From positions 2,005,001-2,069,000 of the forward strand of contig NZ_JAAMNH020000001.1 of the NCBI RefSeq assembly GCF_011065935.2: 64,000 nucleotides of DNA, in the 5' to 3' direction. Made by a program: the position numbers and the translations under genes. Below the pieces are notes generated by a model, which saw nothing but the letters and a program-made list of their open reading frames with translations, made no database searches and was not told the origin of the DNA. The stretch is from Clostridium estertheticum (lineage in GTDB: Bacteria > Bacillota > Clostridia > Clostridiales > Clostridiaceae). Shown here piece after piece: positions 1 through 8,619 of the stretch (its first letter is position 1; each line of letters begins with the position of its first letter).

Positions 1-179
1 AACTCGGACTTTCTGAAGCTAAGGTTACAACTGATGATTTAATGTTTACAGTGGAAACGGTGTCATGCCTCGGCGCCTGTGGACTTGCACCGGTTATTAC
101 GGTTAATGAGAAGGTACATGGTGCAATGACTCCAGAAAAAGCAAGACTACTTTTAAACGCACTTAAGGAGGCGAAATAA
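1..179 (+). CDS. hydC: NADH-dependent [FeFe] hydrogenase subunit C (NuoE-like), 3' end
   Basis: The last 58 codons are present; the 5' part lies outside the window. The visible stretch contains CLGACGLAP, the second half of the [2Fe-2S] site of the thioredoxin-like NuoE/HydC family, and ends with a helix typical of that family. The protein carries electrons between the flavin subunit HydB and the catalytic subunit HydA in cytosolic NADH-linked hydrogenases. The stop codon sits one base before the hydB start, and the hydB ribosome binding site lies inside this gene's last codons, so the two are probably translationally coupled. Family membership is clear; the symbol rests mainly on the neighbours. 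Confidence 0.9.
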   Translation, partial: LGLSEAKVTTDDLMFTVETVSCLGACGLAPVITVNEKVHGAMTPEKARLLLNALKEAK

Positions 180-180
180 G

Positions 181-2055
181 ATGCTTCACAATAGGAAGGA
201 TTTAATTAATATTAGAAATGAGTATAAGGCTAGCCTTGATATGCAAAACAAAAAAATTCTTATATGTGCTGGTACTGGATGTATTGCGGGTGGGGCCTTA
301 GAGATATATGATGAACTTGTTAAGTTAATGGGGGAAAAGGGGATAAATTGTGGAATAAGTCTTGAAAAAGAACCACATGATCAATCAGTCGGGATTAAAA
401 AAAGTGGATGTCATGGTTTTTGTGAAATGGGTCCTCTTGTAAGAATTGAGCCTTGGGGATATTTATACATAAAAGTAAAGCCTGAAGATTGCGCGGAAAT
501 ATTAGAAAAAACTATACTTAATAATGAGTGCGTTGAGAGACTTGCATATAGGAAAGACGGGAAGATACATAAAAAACAAGAGGAAATACCTTTTTATAAA
601 AAACAAACTAGAATTGCACTTGAACATTGTGGGCATATTGATGCCACTTCCATAGAAGAATACTTTGCTATAGGTGGATATAGTGCAGTTGAAAAAGCAT
701 TATTTGATATGAGTTCGGTGGAGATCATTAAACAAATAGAAGAGTCAAATTTAAGAGGTCGTGGAGGCGGTGGATTCCCTACAGGTCGTAAGTGGTCTCA
801 AGTAAAACTACAAAAGGAACCTACGAAATATATTGTGTGTAATGGTGACGAGGGTGACCCAGGAGCGTTCATGGATAGAAGTGTAATGGAGGGGGACCCA
901 CATAGAGTACTTGAGGGTATGATTATTGCGGCGATTGCTTGTGGTGCTCAAGAAGGGTATATATATGTGAGAGCAGAGTATCCTCTGGCTGTAAGTAGGC
1001 TTAAGAATGCTATTAGTCAAGCAAGAAGTTATGGGATTTTAGGTGATAATATTCTTGGAACAAGTTTTAGTTTTGATATTAAGATTAACAGAGGCGCAGG
1101 TGCCTTCGTATGTGGTGAGGGAAGTGCCCTTACAGCTTCTATTGAAGGAAAAAGAGGGATGCCAAGAGTAAAACCTCCAAGAACAGTTGAGCAAGGACTT
1201 TTCGGTAAGCCAACAGTACTTAATAATGTTGAAACCTTTGCTAATGTACCTTCCATTATTACTAGAGGGGCAGATTGGTATAAAACTATTGGAACTGAAA
1301 AAAGCCCAGGAACTAAAGCCTTTGCATTAACAGGTAATATTGAAAACACTGGACTTATTGAGGTACCCATGGGTACAACCTTAAGAGAAATAATATTTGA
1401 CATAGGTGGAGGGATCAAGAATGGCAAAGAGTTTAAAGCTGTCCAAATAGGTGGACCTTCTGGTGGGTGTCTTATAACCTCGAATCTTGATTTGTTACTA
1501 GATTTTGATTCATTAAAAAAAGTGGGAGCAATGATAGGCTCTGGCGGTCTTGTGGTTATGGATGAAGATACCTGCATGGTTGAGGTTGCAAAATTCTTTA
1601 TGGATTTCACACAAAATGAATCTTGTGGGAAATGTGTTCCTTGCCGCGAGGGTACTAAAAGAATGCTAGAAATTCTTGAAAGAATAGTTTTAGGTAAAGG
1701 TGTGCTTTCAGATATTGATTTGCTATTAGAGCTTGCAGATACAATTTCCTCAACAGCACTATGTGGTCTTGGAAAAACCGCTGCATTACCAGTTGTTAGT
1801 ACCATTAAAAATTTCCGTGATGAGTATGAAACTCATATAATTCAAAAGAAATGTCCATCCAAAACCTGCGCAGCCCTTAAAACAATATTTATTGAGGAAG
1901 AACTTTGCAAAGGATGCTCAAAGTGTGCGAGAATTTGTCCTGTTAACGCAATTTCAGGCAAAATTAAAGAACCTTTTGAAATTGATAGTGATAAGTGCAT
2001 TAAGTGTGGTGCCTGTATAGAAACCTGCCCATTTAAAGCTATAAAGGAGGATTAA
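181..2055 (+). CDS. hydB: NADH-dependent [FeFe] hydrogenase flavoprotein subunit B (NuoF-like)
   Basis: A 624-residue cytosolic FMN/Fe-S protein that exchanges electrons with NAD(H) and, in the bifurcating enzymes, with ferredoxin. Order of domains: N-terminal thioredoxin-like [2Fe-2S] module (Cys29, Cys34, then SGCHGFCEMG); NADH/FMN-binding core with GRGGGGFP at 193-200, CNGDEGDPGAFMDR and GAGAFVCGEG; the N3-type [4Fe-4S] site ESCGKCVPC from residue 480; and a C-terminal 2x[4Fe-4S] ferredoxin domain with CKGCSKCARICP and CIKCGACIETCP. The length and the extra terminal Fe-S domains match HydB rather than a complex I NuoF. The ATG is preceded by AAGGAGG. hydA follows 4 bases downstream, so hydCBA is one transcript. 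Bifurcation itself is inferred from the family. Confidence 0.95.
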   Translation: MLHNRKDLINIRNEYKASLDMQNKKILICAGTGCIAGGALEIYDELVKLMGEKGINCGISLEKEPHDQSVGIKKSGCHGFCEMGPLVRIEPWGYLYIKVKPEDCAEILEKTILNNECVERLAYRKDGKIHKKQEEIPFYKKQTRIALEHCGHIDATSIEEYFAIGGYSAVEKALFDMSSVEIIKQIEESNLRGRGGGGFPTGRKWSQVKLQKEPTKYIVCNGDEGDPGAFMDRSVMEGDPHRVLEGMIIAAIACGAQEGYIYVRAEYPLAVSRLKNAISQARSYGILGDNILGTSFSFDIKINRGAGAFVCGEGSALTASIEGKRGMPRVKPPRTVEQGLFGKPTVLNNVETFANVPSIITRGADWYKTIGTEKSPGTKAFALTGNIENTGLIEVPMGTTLREIIFDIGGGIKNGKEFKAVQIGGPSGGCLITSNLDLLLDFDSLKKVGAMIGSGGLVVMDEDTCMVEVAKFFMDFTQNESCGKCVPCREGTKRMLEILERIVLGKGVLSDIDLLLELADTISSTALCGLGKTAALPVVSTIKNFRDEYETHIIQKKCPSKTCAALKTIFIEEELCKGCSKCARICPVNAISGKIKEPFEIDSDKCIKCGACIETCPFKAIKED

Positions 2056-2059
2056 GACA

Positions 2060-3748
2060 ATGAATGGAAAGTTTATGATTATAGATAATATACCTGTAGA
2101 GATAAATGGAGAAAAAAATATTCTTGAATTAGTTAGAAAAGCTGGTATAGATTTACCTACCTTTTGTTATTATTCTGAGCTTTCAGTTTATGGCGCTTGC
2201 CGTATGTGTATGGTAGAAAATAAATGGGGAGATATGGAAGCTGCCTGCTCTACTCCTCCAAGGGATGGTATGGAAATACACACCAATACTCCTAGACTTA
2301 GAAAATATAGAAAAATGAATCTGGAACTTTTGCTTTCAAATCACTGTAGAGATTGCACTACTTGTGAAAAAAATGGTCATTGTAAGCTTCAGGATTTAGC
2401 ACAACGCTTTGGAATAATGAAAATAAGATTTGAGAATACTTTTGAAAATAGGGAAATAGACAATTCCTCTCTATGCATAGTGAGGGATAAAAGTAAGTGC
2501 ATTTTATGTGGTGACTGTGTTAGGGTGTGTGATGAGGTACAAAATGTTGGAGCTATTGATTTTGTTAAGAGAGGTTCCAAAATGAGTGTTGGTACAGCTT
2601 TTGATGAACCACTATCAGAGTCCAATTGTGTTGGTTGTGGACAATGTGCAGCAGTTTGTCCTACGGGTGCTATTGTTGTTAAAAATGACACAGCGAGACT
2701 TTGGGAAGACATTAGTGATAAAGATACAAAGGTTGTAGTTCAGATTGCGCCTGCAGTTAGAGTTGGAATTAGCCAGGAGCTAGGACAAAAAGATGGAGAA
2801 AATGTAATGGGCAAAATAGTAAGTGCTCTTAGAAAAATGGGTTTTGATGAGGTATTTGATACTTCTACAGGAGCGGATCTTACAGTTTTGGAGGAAACCA
2901 CGGAATTTCTTTCACGACTTGAAAAAAATGAGAAATTACCACTATTTACATCTTGCTGCCCAGCTTGGGTAAATTATGTAGAAAATACATACCCAAGTTT
3001 ACTTAAAAATGTATCTACTTGTCGTTCGCCTATGCAAATGTTTTCCTCAGTACTCAAGGAACACTACAAACATTCTAATAAGAGAATTGTATCTGTGGCA
3101 ATTATGCCTTGTACAGCAAAAAAATCTGAAGCAAAAAGGAATGAATTTACAGAGGATGGGGTTTCTAGTGTAGATTATGTAATAACTACGCAAGAGCTTA
3201 TCCAAATGATAAAAGAATCGGGAATTGTATTCTCTGAGGTAGAGCCTGAGGCAGTTGATATGCCATTTGGTGTTAGCAGTGGAGCTGGAGTTATATTTGG
3301 AGTAACAGGTGGTGTTACTGAAGCTGTAATACGTAGAGTTTTAGATGATAAATCGACTTCAACATTACGTGCACTTGCATTTAATGGAGTACGTGGCATG
3401 GAGGGAGTTAAAGAAACTAGCATTACTGTGGATAACCGCGTAATAAATATAGCAGTAGTAAGTGGCCTTAAAAATGCAGATGATCTTGTAAAAAGAATTG
3501 AAGCGGGAGAAGCTCATTATGATTTCGTTGAAGTTATGGCATGTCCGGGTGGATGTATTAGTGGTGCAGGACAACCATTTGCAAAAACTGAGGGTAAATT
3601 AAAACGTGGTGCCGGGCTATATGAAGCAGATAGAATGAGTAGCATAAAACGTTCAGAGGAAAATCCAGTGATGATGTCCTTGTACCAGGGAATTCTAAAA
3701 GGTAAGGTTCACAAGTTGTTACATGTAGAATATAAAGGAAAGGAGTGA
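2060..3748 (+). CDS. hydA: [FeFe] hydrogenase catalytic subunit A
   Basis: A 562-residue iron-only hydrogenase that makes or oxidises H2. From the N-terminus: a [2Fe-2S] domain (Cys36 onward, CYYSELSVYGACRMC), a His-Cys [4Fe-4S] site (HCRDCTTCEKNGHC), two [4Fe-4S] ferredoxin motifs (CILCGDCVRVCDE and CVGCGQCAAVCP), then the H-cluster domain. All three H-cluster signatures are present: TSCCPAW at about 297-303, MPCTAKKSE at about 349-357, and ACPGGCISGAGQP around Cys495/Cys499. The last motif more often reads GGGQP; Ala for Gly here is a mild variant. RBS AAGGAGG precedes the ATG. Family knowledge assigns this architecture to the catalytic subunit of NADH-linked, ferredoxin-bifurcating hydrogenases. 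Confidence 0.95.
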   Translation: MNGKFMIIDNIPVEINGEKNILELVRKAGIDLPTFCYYSELSVYGACRMCMVENKWGDMEAACSTPPRDGMEIHTNTPRLRKYRKMNLELLLSNHCRDCTTCEKNGHCKLQDLAQRFGIMKIRFENTFENREIDNSSLCIVRDKSKCILCGDCVRVCDEVQNVGAIDFVKRGSKMSVGTAFDEPLSESNCVGCGQCAAVCPTGAIVVKNDTARLWEDISDKDTKVVVQIAPAVRVGISQELGQKDGENVMGKIVSALRKMGFDEVFDTSTGADLTVLEETTEFLSRLEKNEKLPLFTSCCPAWVNYVENTYPSLLKNVSTCRSPMQMFSSVLKEHYKHSNKRIVSVAIMPCTAKKSEAKRNEFTEDGVSSVDYVITTQELIQMIKESGIVFSEVEPEAVDMPFGVSSGAGVIFGVTGGVTEAVIRRVLDDKSTSTLRALAFNGVRGMEGVKETSITVDNRVINIAVVSGLKNADDLVKRIEAGEAHYDFVEVMACPGGCISGAGQPFAKTEGKLKRGAGLYEADRMSSIKRSEENPVMMSLYQGILKGKVHKLLHVEYKGKE

Positions 3749-3753
3749 TTTTT

Positions 3754-4005
3754 ATGATAGATTTGAGTGTTTGTGTAGGTAGTGCATGCCATATTAAAGG
3801 ATCCTACAATGTTATTAATAACTTTCAGCAAATTATTGAAGAATATAACCTGTCAGATAAAGTACAACTAAAAGCAATTTTTTGCTTAGGTCATTGTACA
3901 AAGGGCGTATCTGTAAAAATAGATGACAGTGAAGTTTATAGTGTTTCAGGAAGTACATCCAGGAAGTTTTTTGAAACAGAGGTATTACCAAAATTAGATT
4001 TATAG
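3754..4005 (+). CDS. Small thioredoxin-like [2Fe-2S] ferredoxin-domain protein
   Basis: An 83-residue protein with the Cys pattern CVGSAC ... FCLGHC, the same C-x4-C plus C-x3-C arrangement as NuoE/HydC and the HydB N-terminus, so it should bind one [2Fe-2S] cluster in a thioredoxin-like fold. ATG 3754 is preferred over the in-frame GTG at 3745 because AAGGAG ends about nine bases before it, whereas the GTG overlaps the RBS and the end of hydA. It is the last gene before a strong terminator and is presumably co-expressed with hydCBA. It may be an accessory electron carrier for the hydrogenase; that role is inference from position. Confidence 0.8.
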   Translation: MIDLSVCVGSACHIKGSYNVINNFQQIIEEYNLSDKVQLKAIFCLGHCTKGVSVKIDDSEVYSVSGSTSRKFFETEVLPKLDL

Positions 4006-4040
4006 AAAATTACTTTTAAACACATCTGAATAGAATAAAA

Positions 4041-4076
4041 AATCCAGTAGAATATTAATATTCTACTGGATTTTTT
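4041..4076 (+). terminator. Rho-independent terminator of the hydrogenase operon
   Basis: Perfect 16-base arms (AATCCAGTAGAATATT and its complement) are followed by a T run. The same core recurs at 19540-19577 behind an unrelated gene. Confidence 0.9.
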
Positions 4077-4139
4077 AATGCTAGTTAAAAATATCTGATT
4101 TTATTCAGCTAATTATTTTATAAACAAAGTATTATTTTA

Positions 4140-4247
4140 TTATACTCCATCCCATCTTACTGGGAGAGCAGTTTCATTTCCATCACTAAGTTTAGATTTT
4201 ACAGTTTCCGGAAGTTTGGGCGCCTCACCAATAGTAAGGGTAAGTAA
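4140..4247 (-). pseudogene. Remnant of a Big_4-type bacterial Ig-like domain
   Basis: Read on the minus strand, 35 codons between two stops encode a segment with IGEAPKLPETV, then KSKLSDGNETALPVRWDGV, ending at a TAA. This matches the usual start of bacterial Ig-like domain 4 (pattern: aPkLPxtVxxxxSDGxxxxxpVxWd), found in large secreted glycoside hydrolases and surface proteins of clostridia. There is no start codon, no RBS and no further domain, so it looks like the last piece of a deleted surface-protein gene. The call comes from reading the codons; the domain match is from memory of the family. Confidence 0.55.
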
Positions 4248-4421
4248 TTAGTGATTTATTTTATTGTTTTTTTGATTTTTATTGGTATGTTATTCAATTG
4301 TCTCAGCTTGATTTTTGTACATTTTTGTCTAAGTTCCCTTTTATTTTCTAAATTTATGGGTTAATATTAAAAAAGGTATATTATTTTATGGTTATTTATA
4401 ATTAGAGCAGGGGTGATTAAA
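4248..4421. other. Leader region before the sugar two-component operon
   Basis: About 170 bases of very AT-rich DNA between the Ig-domain remnant and the sensor kinase gene. No ORF with a usable start and no clear operator is visible. It presumably holds the promoter of the operon starting at 4422, but no convincing -35/-10 pair stands out. Confidence 0.35.
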
Positions 4422-6197
4422 ATGTCCGGAAAAAGAAGTATGACAAGGAAATTTATTACAAGCTTTATTATATTTATCGTTATTCCTTTTTTTGTTATGA
4501 GTTTTATAGTAAATAGGTTGTATGAGGATATCTTAATAACTCATTATAATGAAAAAGTTAGACAAATTATGGAGCAGCTATCTGCGGATCTGGAGGTAGA
4601 GCTTAAAAGAGGCTCACTGAATGTAGCTAAAGTTTCTAATGAAGAAGAATTGATGATATTAATAAATCAATGGTATAAAGAAATATATTCTTCTAAAAAG
4701 CTTGAAATTTCCTCTAAAATTAATGATAAATTAAATTATTTATTTGCATACTCAGGAGAAATAAATTCTATAGCGTTTTTTAGCAAGAATGGTGAGGTAT
4801 ATAAGTATAAAGATCCCTACTACAAAAGTGAAGAAGATATTTTAAACAGCGTTTTATACAATGAAAGCATGGCCAATAAGGATAAGGTATTTAGCCAAAA
4901 CAACATTAAAAGCTATGAAGATGCTAACAAAAATAAATCTGAATTTTTATTTGGTATAAGTCCATTAACTAATTATTTTAATAAGAGTATAAGCTTTATA
5001 TATGTAGAGATGAAAACAGAGGTGTTTGAGTCCATATATTCAAGATTCATAGGAGATAGAGTCGGGAAAATGCTTATAATAGACAATGAGGACAAGATTG
5101 TAATATCTCCAGATAAAGAGTTAATTGGGAAAAATATTTCGCAAATAGATTATCTCAAGGATGTAAAAACTAAGGAATCAGATACCTATAAGTTTAAATC
5201 TAAGGAAGGAATAATGTATATTTCAAAACATACCTCTCAGTATAGTGGTTGGAGAATAATTGATGTAATAGGCTATAATGAATTGACAAAAGATACTACC
5301 AACCTAATGAAAAGCTTATTAACAATATTTTTAGTGCTTATACTGTTCTTTATTCTTTATTCTAAATTTTTCTTTACGGATATAATCAAACCTATAAAGA
5401 AGCTTATTAAGAAAATGAATGAAATACAAAAAGGTAAGTTAGATGAAAATGTTAATATATACACCAATCTAGATGAAATAAAAGAACTAGGAGATAATTA
5501 TAATAAAATGATTTCTGATATAAAAGAGCTTATGCAAGAGCGTGATAATAAAGAAAGACAGAGGTCACAGGAGGAAATAAAGGTACTGCAAGCACAAATT
5601 AATCCTCATTTCATGTTTAATACCCTTAATGTAATTAAGCTTATGGCGGCAATTTCTAAAACAGAAAATATCAGAAGTGTAACAGAGTCCTTTATGAAGC
5701 TTTTATCAGCTACCTTTAGAAATACACAAAACTTTATTACTGTAAAAGAGGAACTAGAATACCTGGAATGTTATGCTGAAATTATGAGGGTAAGGTTTGG
5801 AGATTGCTTTAAATTAGTAATTGATGTGGATGAAGAGATTAAGGAACTTTATATTATTAAGCTAATGCTGCAGCCTATAGTGGAAAATGCCATAATTCAT
5901 GGTATAGATGAGATTGAAGGGGATAAAGATATTTTTATTAGTGGAAAAATAAATGAAGACAAGCTTATTCTTCAGGTGGAAGATAACGGTATAGGTATGG
6001 ATGAAGAGACTATAAATAAATTATTAAGTAGTGAAGAAAGTTCAAAGACAAGTTTTAATGGTATAGGGGTTAAAAATACTGAAAAAAGAATTAAACTAAA
6101 TTGTGGTGAAAAATATGGTATCAAAATTGAAAGTGAAAAGAACAAATACACAAGGGTAAAGATTATTCTTCCAGTAAAATATGAACAGGAGGGTTGA
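4422..6197 (+). CDS. YesM-family sensor histidine kinase
   Basis: A 591-residue membrane kinase: a transmembrane segment at about 12-32, an extracytoplasmic sensing region of roughly 270 residues (Cache-like by length), a second membrane segment near 295-315, a HAMP linker, then a His_kinase domain with QINPHFMFNT (phospho-His near residue 396) and an HATPase_c domain with VENAIIHG and DNGIGM. ATG 4422 is chosen over the in-frame GTG at 4413 because AGGGGTG sits at the right distance from the ATG and overlaps the GTG. The next gene is its response regulator. In this family the kinase senses an extracellular sugar and activates the adjoining ABC importer; the ligand here is unknown. Confidence 0.9.
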   Translation: MSGKRSMTRKFITSFIIFIVIPFFVMSFIVNRLYEDILITHYNEKVRQIMEQLSADLEVELKRGSLNVAKVSNEEELMILINQWYKEIYSSKKLEISSKINDKLNYLFAYSGEINSIAFFSKNGEVYKYKDPYYKSEEDILNSVLYNESMANKDKVFSQNNIKSYEDANKNKSEFLFGISPLTNYFNKSISFIYVEMKTEVFESIYSRFIGDRVGKMLIIDNEDKIVISPDKELIGKNISQIDYLKDVKTKESDTYKFKSKEGIMYISKHTSQYSGWRIIDVIGYNELTKDTTNLMKSLLTIFLVLILFFILYSKFFFTDIIKPIKKLIKKMNEIQKGKLDENVNIYTNLDEIKELGDNYNKMISDIKELMQERDNKERQRSQEEIKVLQAQINPHFMFNTLNVIKLMAAISKTENIRSVTESFMKLLSATFRNTQNFITVKEELEYLECYAEIMRVRFGDCFKLVIDVDEEIKELYIIKLMLQPIVENAIIHGIDEIEGDKDIFISGKINEDKLILQVEDNGIGMDEETINKLLSSEESSKTSFNGIGVKNTEKRIKLNCGEKYGIKIESEKNKYTRVKIILPVKYEQEG

Positions 6198-6199
6198 TT

Positions 6200-7786
6200 A
6201 TGTACAGGATGCTTTTAGTTGAAGATGAACCTATTGTTAGACTAGCATTAAAATCCTTAGTAAATTGGGAGAACTATGGCTTCGATGAAATTTTAGAGGC
6301 TAATAATGGTAAAAAAGCCTTGGAAATATTGGCAAAAAACCCTGATATCGATATTGTAATCACAGATATGAATATGCCAGTTATGAATGGCATTCAGCTT
6401 ATGGAGGAAAATATAAAACTAGATAATGACACCCGATTTTTAGTTTTAAGTGCTTATGATGACTATGAATTAGTCCGTAGTGCATTTAAGCTAGGGATAA
6501 ATGATTATATCTTAAAGACTGAAATGGATCCAGATAAAATATTAAAAATGGTGCTTAGTGTATTAGAAGGTAAGAAGAAGAAGAAAAAAGATATAAAATT
6601 ATCAAAGGAAGAGCTTTTAAGGAGGCTACTAATTGAAGAGCTAAAATCAGAGAATTTGAAGAATGGAAATTTAAGGCTTGAAAATGAATATTATGTATGT
6701 CTCAATATTATCATAGATAATTTCTCCTCAGTGGAAAAGCGATATGCGGATAGTAGCATAGAGGAGTTAGTTAGATCAGTAAAAAATGCTGCGAATCAGA
6801 ACTTTGAAGCTATGAATAATGGTGAGATTTTAGTAGTATCGCCTATGGAGTATGGTATATTTCTAAGCTTTGAGTCTCTAGATGAGGATGGAATTTATAA
6901 AAAAATAAGTGAAGTTATCAGTAAATTAAGATATGTTTTACTGAATTTCTTAAATGTTCAGGTTACCATTGGAATAAGTAATAAAAGTAATAAAATAGAG
7001 CATATAAGAAGGTTATTTGAAGAGGCGCAAAAGCACTCAAGACTAAGATTTATGTTTGGAAAAGGGAAAGATATTTTTCCACAGCAAGTTAAAGAATTAG
7101 ATAGTATAAAGAAAAAGAATAATTTAACGAAAAAAACTCTATTAGAAATGGGAAAAGAAGAAGGACTTTTGAAATCAATAGATAACTTGGATAAGGAGAA
7201 GGCTGTAGAAGCTATAAAGCAAATATTTGATATTAAGGAATTATCAAAACAAGGGAAAGTAGAAAATATATATATTTATTATTTAGAAATTGTACTAATG
7301 TTATTTCAGTACATTATGAAAATGGGGGAAAACAGTATTGAAGAAATCATAGGTGAAGACATAGACTTTTACAGTGAAATAATGAAGTTTGAAACAATAA
7401 GTGAAATAGAAGCATGGATAATAGAACTGTTAAATAAGGCGATTGATCACTTAAGCAAATTGAAACAAATGCAAAATCGCTTTATAAAGGAGGCAAAGGA
7501 GTATATACAAAATAATTATGCTAAAAAAATAACTCTAGAAGATATAAGTAAAGAAGTAGGCTTTTCCAAAGCATATTTTAGTAAGATTTTTGTTGAGGAA
7601 ACTGGGGATAACTTTATTGCATATTTAACAGATGTTAGAATAACTAATGCAAAAAAATTTTTAGATAAAACTGATATGAAGATATACGAAATTTGTGATA
7701 AAGTGGGATATAATAATATTGAGCATTTCAGCAGAACTTTTAAAAAGGTGGTAGGAATAAGTCCACTACAATATAAAAACAAATAA
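6200..7786 (+). CDS. YesN-family response regulator with AraC-type DNA-binding domain
   Basis: A 528-residue regulator: an N-terminal receiver domain (LLVEDEP, phospho-acceptor in VITDMNMPVMNG), a long central region of about 300 residues, and a C-terminal pair of AraC-type helix-turn-helix motifs (about 430-525, with ITLEDISKEVGFSKAYFSK and the closing VGISPLQYK). ATG 6200 follows AGGAGGG by six bases; the in-frame TTG at 6194 overlaps the stop of the kinase gene and is less likely. It lies directly behind its kinase and probably activates the sugar-uptake genes from 7865 onward. Confidence 0.9.
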   Translation: MYRMLLVEDEPIVRLALKSLVNWENYGFDEILEANNGKKALEILAKNPDIDIVITDMNMPVMNGIQLMEENIKLDNDTRFLVLSAYDDYELVRSAFKLGINDYILKTEMDPDKILKMVLSVLEGKKKKKKDIKLSKEELLRRLLIEELKSENLKNGNLRLENEYYVCLNIIIDNFSSVEKRYADSSIEELVRSVKNAANQNFEAMNNGEILVVSPMEYGIFLSFESLDEDGIYKKISEVISKLRYVLLNFLNVQVTIGISNKSNKIEHIRRLFEEAQKHSRLRFMFGKGKDIFPQQVKELDSIKKKNNLTKKTLLEMGKEEGLLKSIDNLDKEKAVEAIKQIFDIKELSKQGKVENIYIYYLEIVLMLFQYIMKMGENSIEEIIGEDIDFYSEIMKFETISEIEAWIIELLNKAIDHLSKLKQMQNRFIKEAKEYIQNNYAKKITLEDISKEVGFSKAYFSKIFVEETGDNFIAYLTDVRITNAKKFLDKTDMKIYEICDKVGYNNIEHFSRTFKKVVGISPLQYKNK

Positions 7787-7864
7787 TAATCAAAATTTAG
7801 TTAATATATATCATTTATAATTTTGTATTTTTTTTGTAAAATTAACTCAAAGTAGGTGTTTATT

Positions 7865-8458
7865 ATGAATGGATTATTTAGTTTAGAGGGACCACTTTAC
7901 AACTTTTGTGTATTGGTCTATGAAACCTTTATACTTAATCTTCTGTGGCTAGTAGGAAGTATACCTATTGTAACCATGGGAGCTGCCACTACCGCAGTTT
8001 GTAGTGTTTATACCAAAAAGGTTAAAGGAAATCATTATAATATTTATAGTGATTTTATCCAAGGTTACAAGGAAAATTTTAAAAAGGCCTCCTTGGCGGG
8101 GACAGTTATTAACTTTAGTTTGCTATTAGGTATATATAATGTTGTTAAAATTAGTCGTATAGGTAATGAGTATTTTTGGTTATGTTTACTCCAAATATTT
8201 ATATTATTTCATTTATTGTTGGTGAGTTTATATATTTTTCCTTTAATAGCTAGATTAGATATGAAGCTATTAGATATAATTAAAAATGCTTTAATTATAT
8301 CCTATAAAAATATGATAACTAGCTCCTTAAATGTCGTTCTATTTATAGCTATTGCGGTATTTTCCCTTACTAGACCAGTTTGCTTTTTATTCTTATTTAG
8401 TGGATATGCTTTATTCATAAGCTATCAGCTAGAAAGAATTCTAAAAAGAAATAAATGA
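7865..8458 (+). CDS. DUF624 (YesL-like) membrane protein
   Basis: A 197-residue membrane protein with about five hydrophobic segments (near 20-45, 75-95, 105-130, 150-170 and 172-190) and the N-terminal GxFSLEGPLYNF typical of DUF624. Such proteins accompany YesM/YesN-regulated carbohydrate ABC transporters; the biochemical role is unknown. ATG 7865 is preferred to the in-frame GTG at 7856 because AGTAGGTG is correctly spaced from the ATG. A terminator-like hairpin follows immediately. Confidence 0.8.
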   Translation: MNGLFSLEGPLYNFCVLVYETFILNLLWLVGSIPIVTMGAATTAVCSVYTKKVKGNHYNIYSDFIQGYKENFKKASLAGTVINFSLLLGIYNVVKISRIGNEYFWLCLLQIFILFHLLLVSLYIFPLIARLDMKLLDIIKNALIISYKNMITSSLNVVLFIAIAVFSLTRPVCFLFLFSGYALFISYQLERILKRNK

Positions 8459-8464
8459 CCACTT

Positions 8465-8495
8465 AAAAACCTACATATTATTTGTGTAGGTTTTT
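8465..8495 (+). terminator. Hairpin between DUF624 gene and binding-protein gene
   Basis: Arms AAAAACCTACA and TGTAGGTTTTT with a nine-base loop and terminal T run. It separates the regulatory genes from the transporter genes and may end the first transcript or act as an attenuator. Confidence 0.7.
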
Positions 8496-8619
8496 AAATA
8501 TTTTAGTAAAAAATTTGATGGAAAGTAATAAAAATCAAAAAAACAATAATTTATATCATTCAGATAAAGGGAATAAAGAGATAAGATATGTATATAAAGA
8601 AACCGAAGGGGGCAATAAA

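Noticed and set aside
1029..1805. 258-codon minus-strand open frame inside hydB
   Set aside because: Antisense shadow of a strongly supported hydB; Pro/Ser-rich, low-complexity translation.
8482..8619. 46-codon N-terminal extension of the sugar-binding lipoprotein
   Set aside because: It starts inside a terminator hairpin and would bury the lipoprotein signal peptide.
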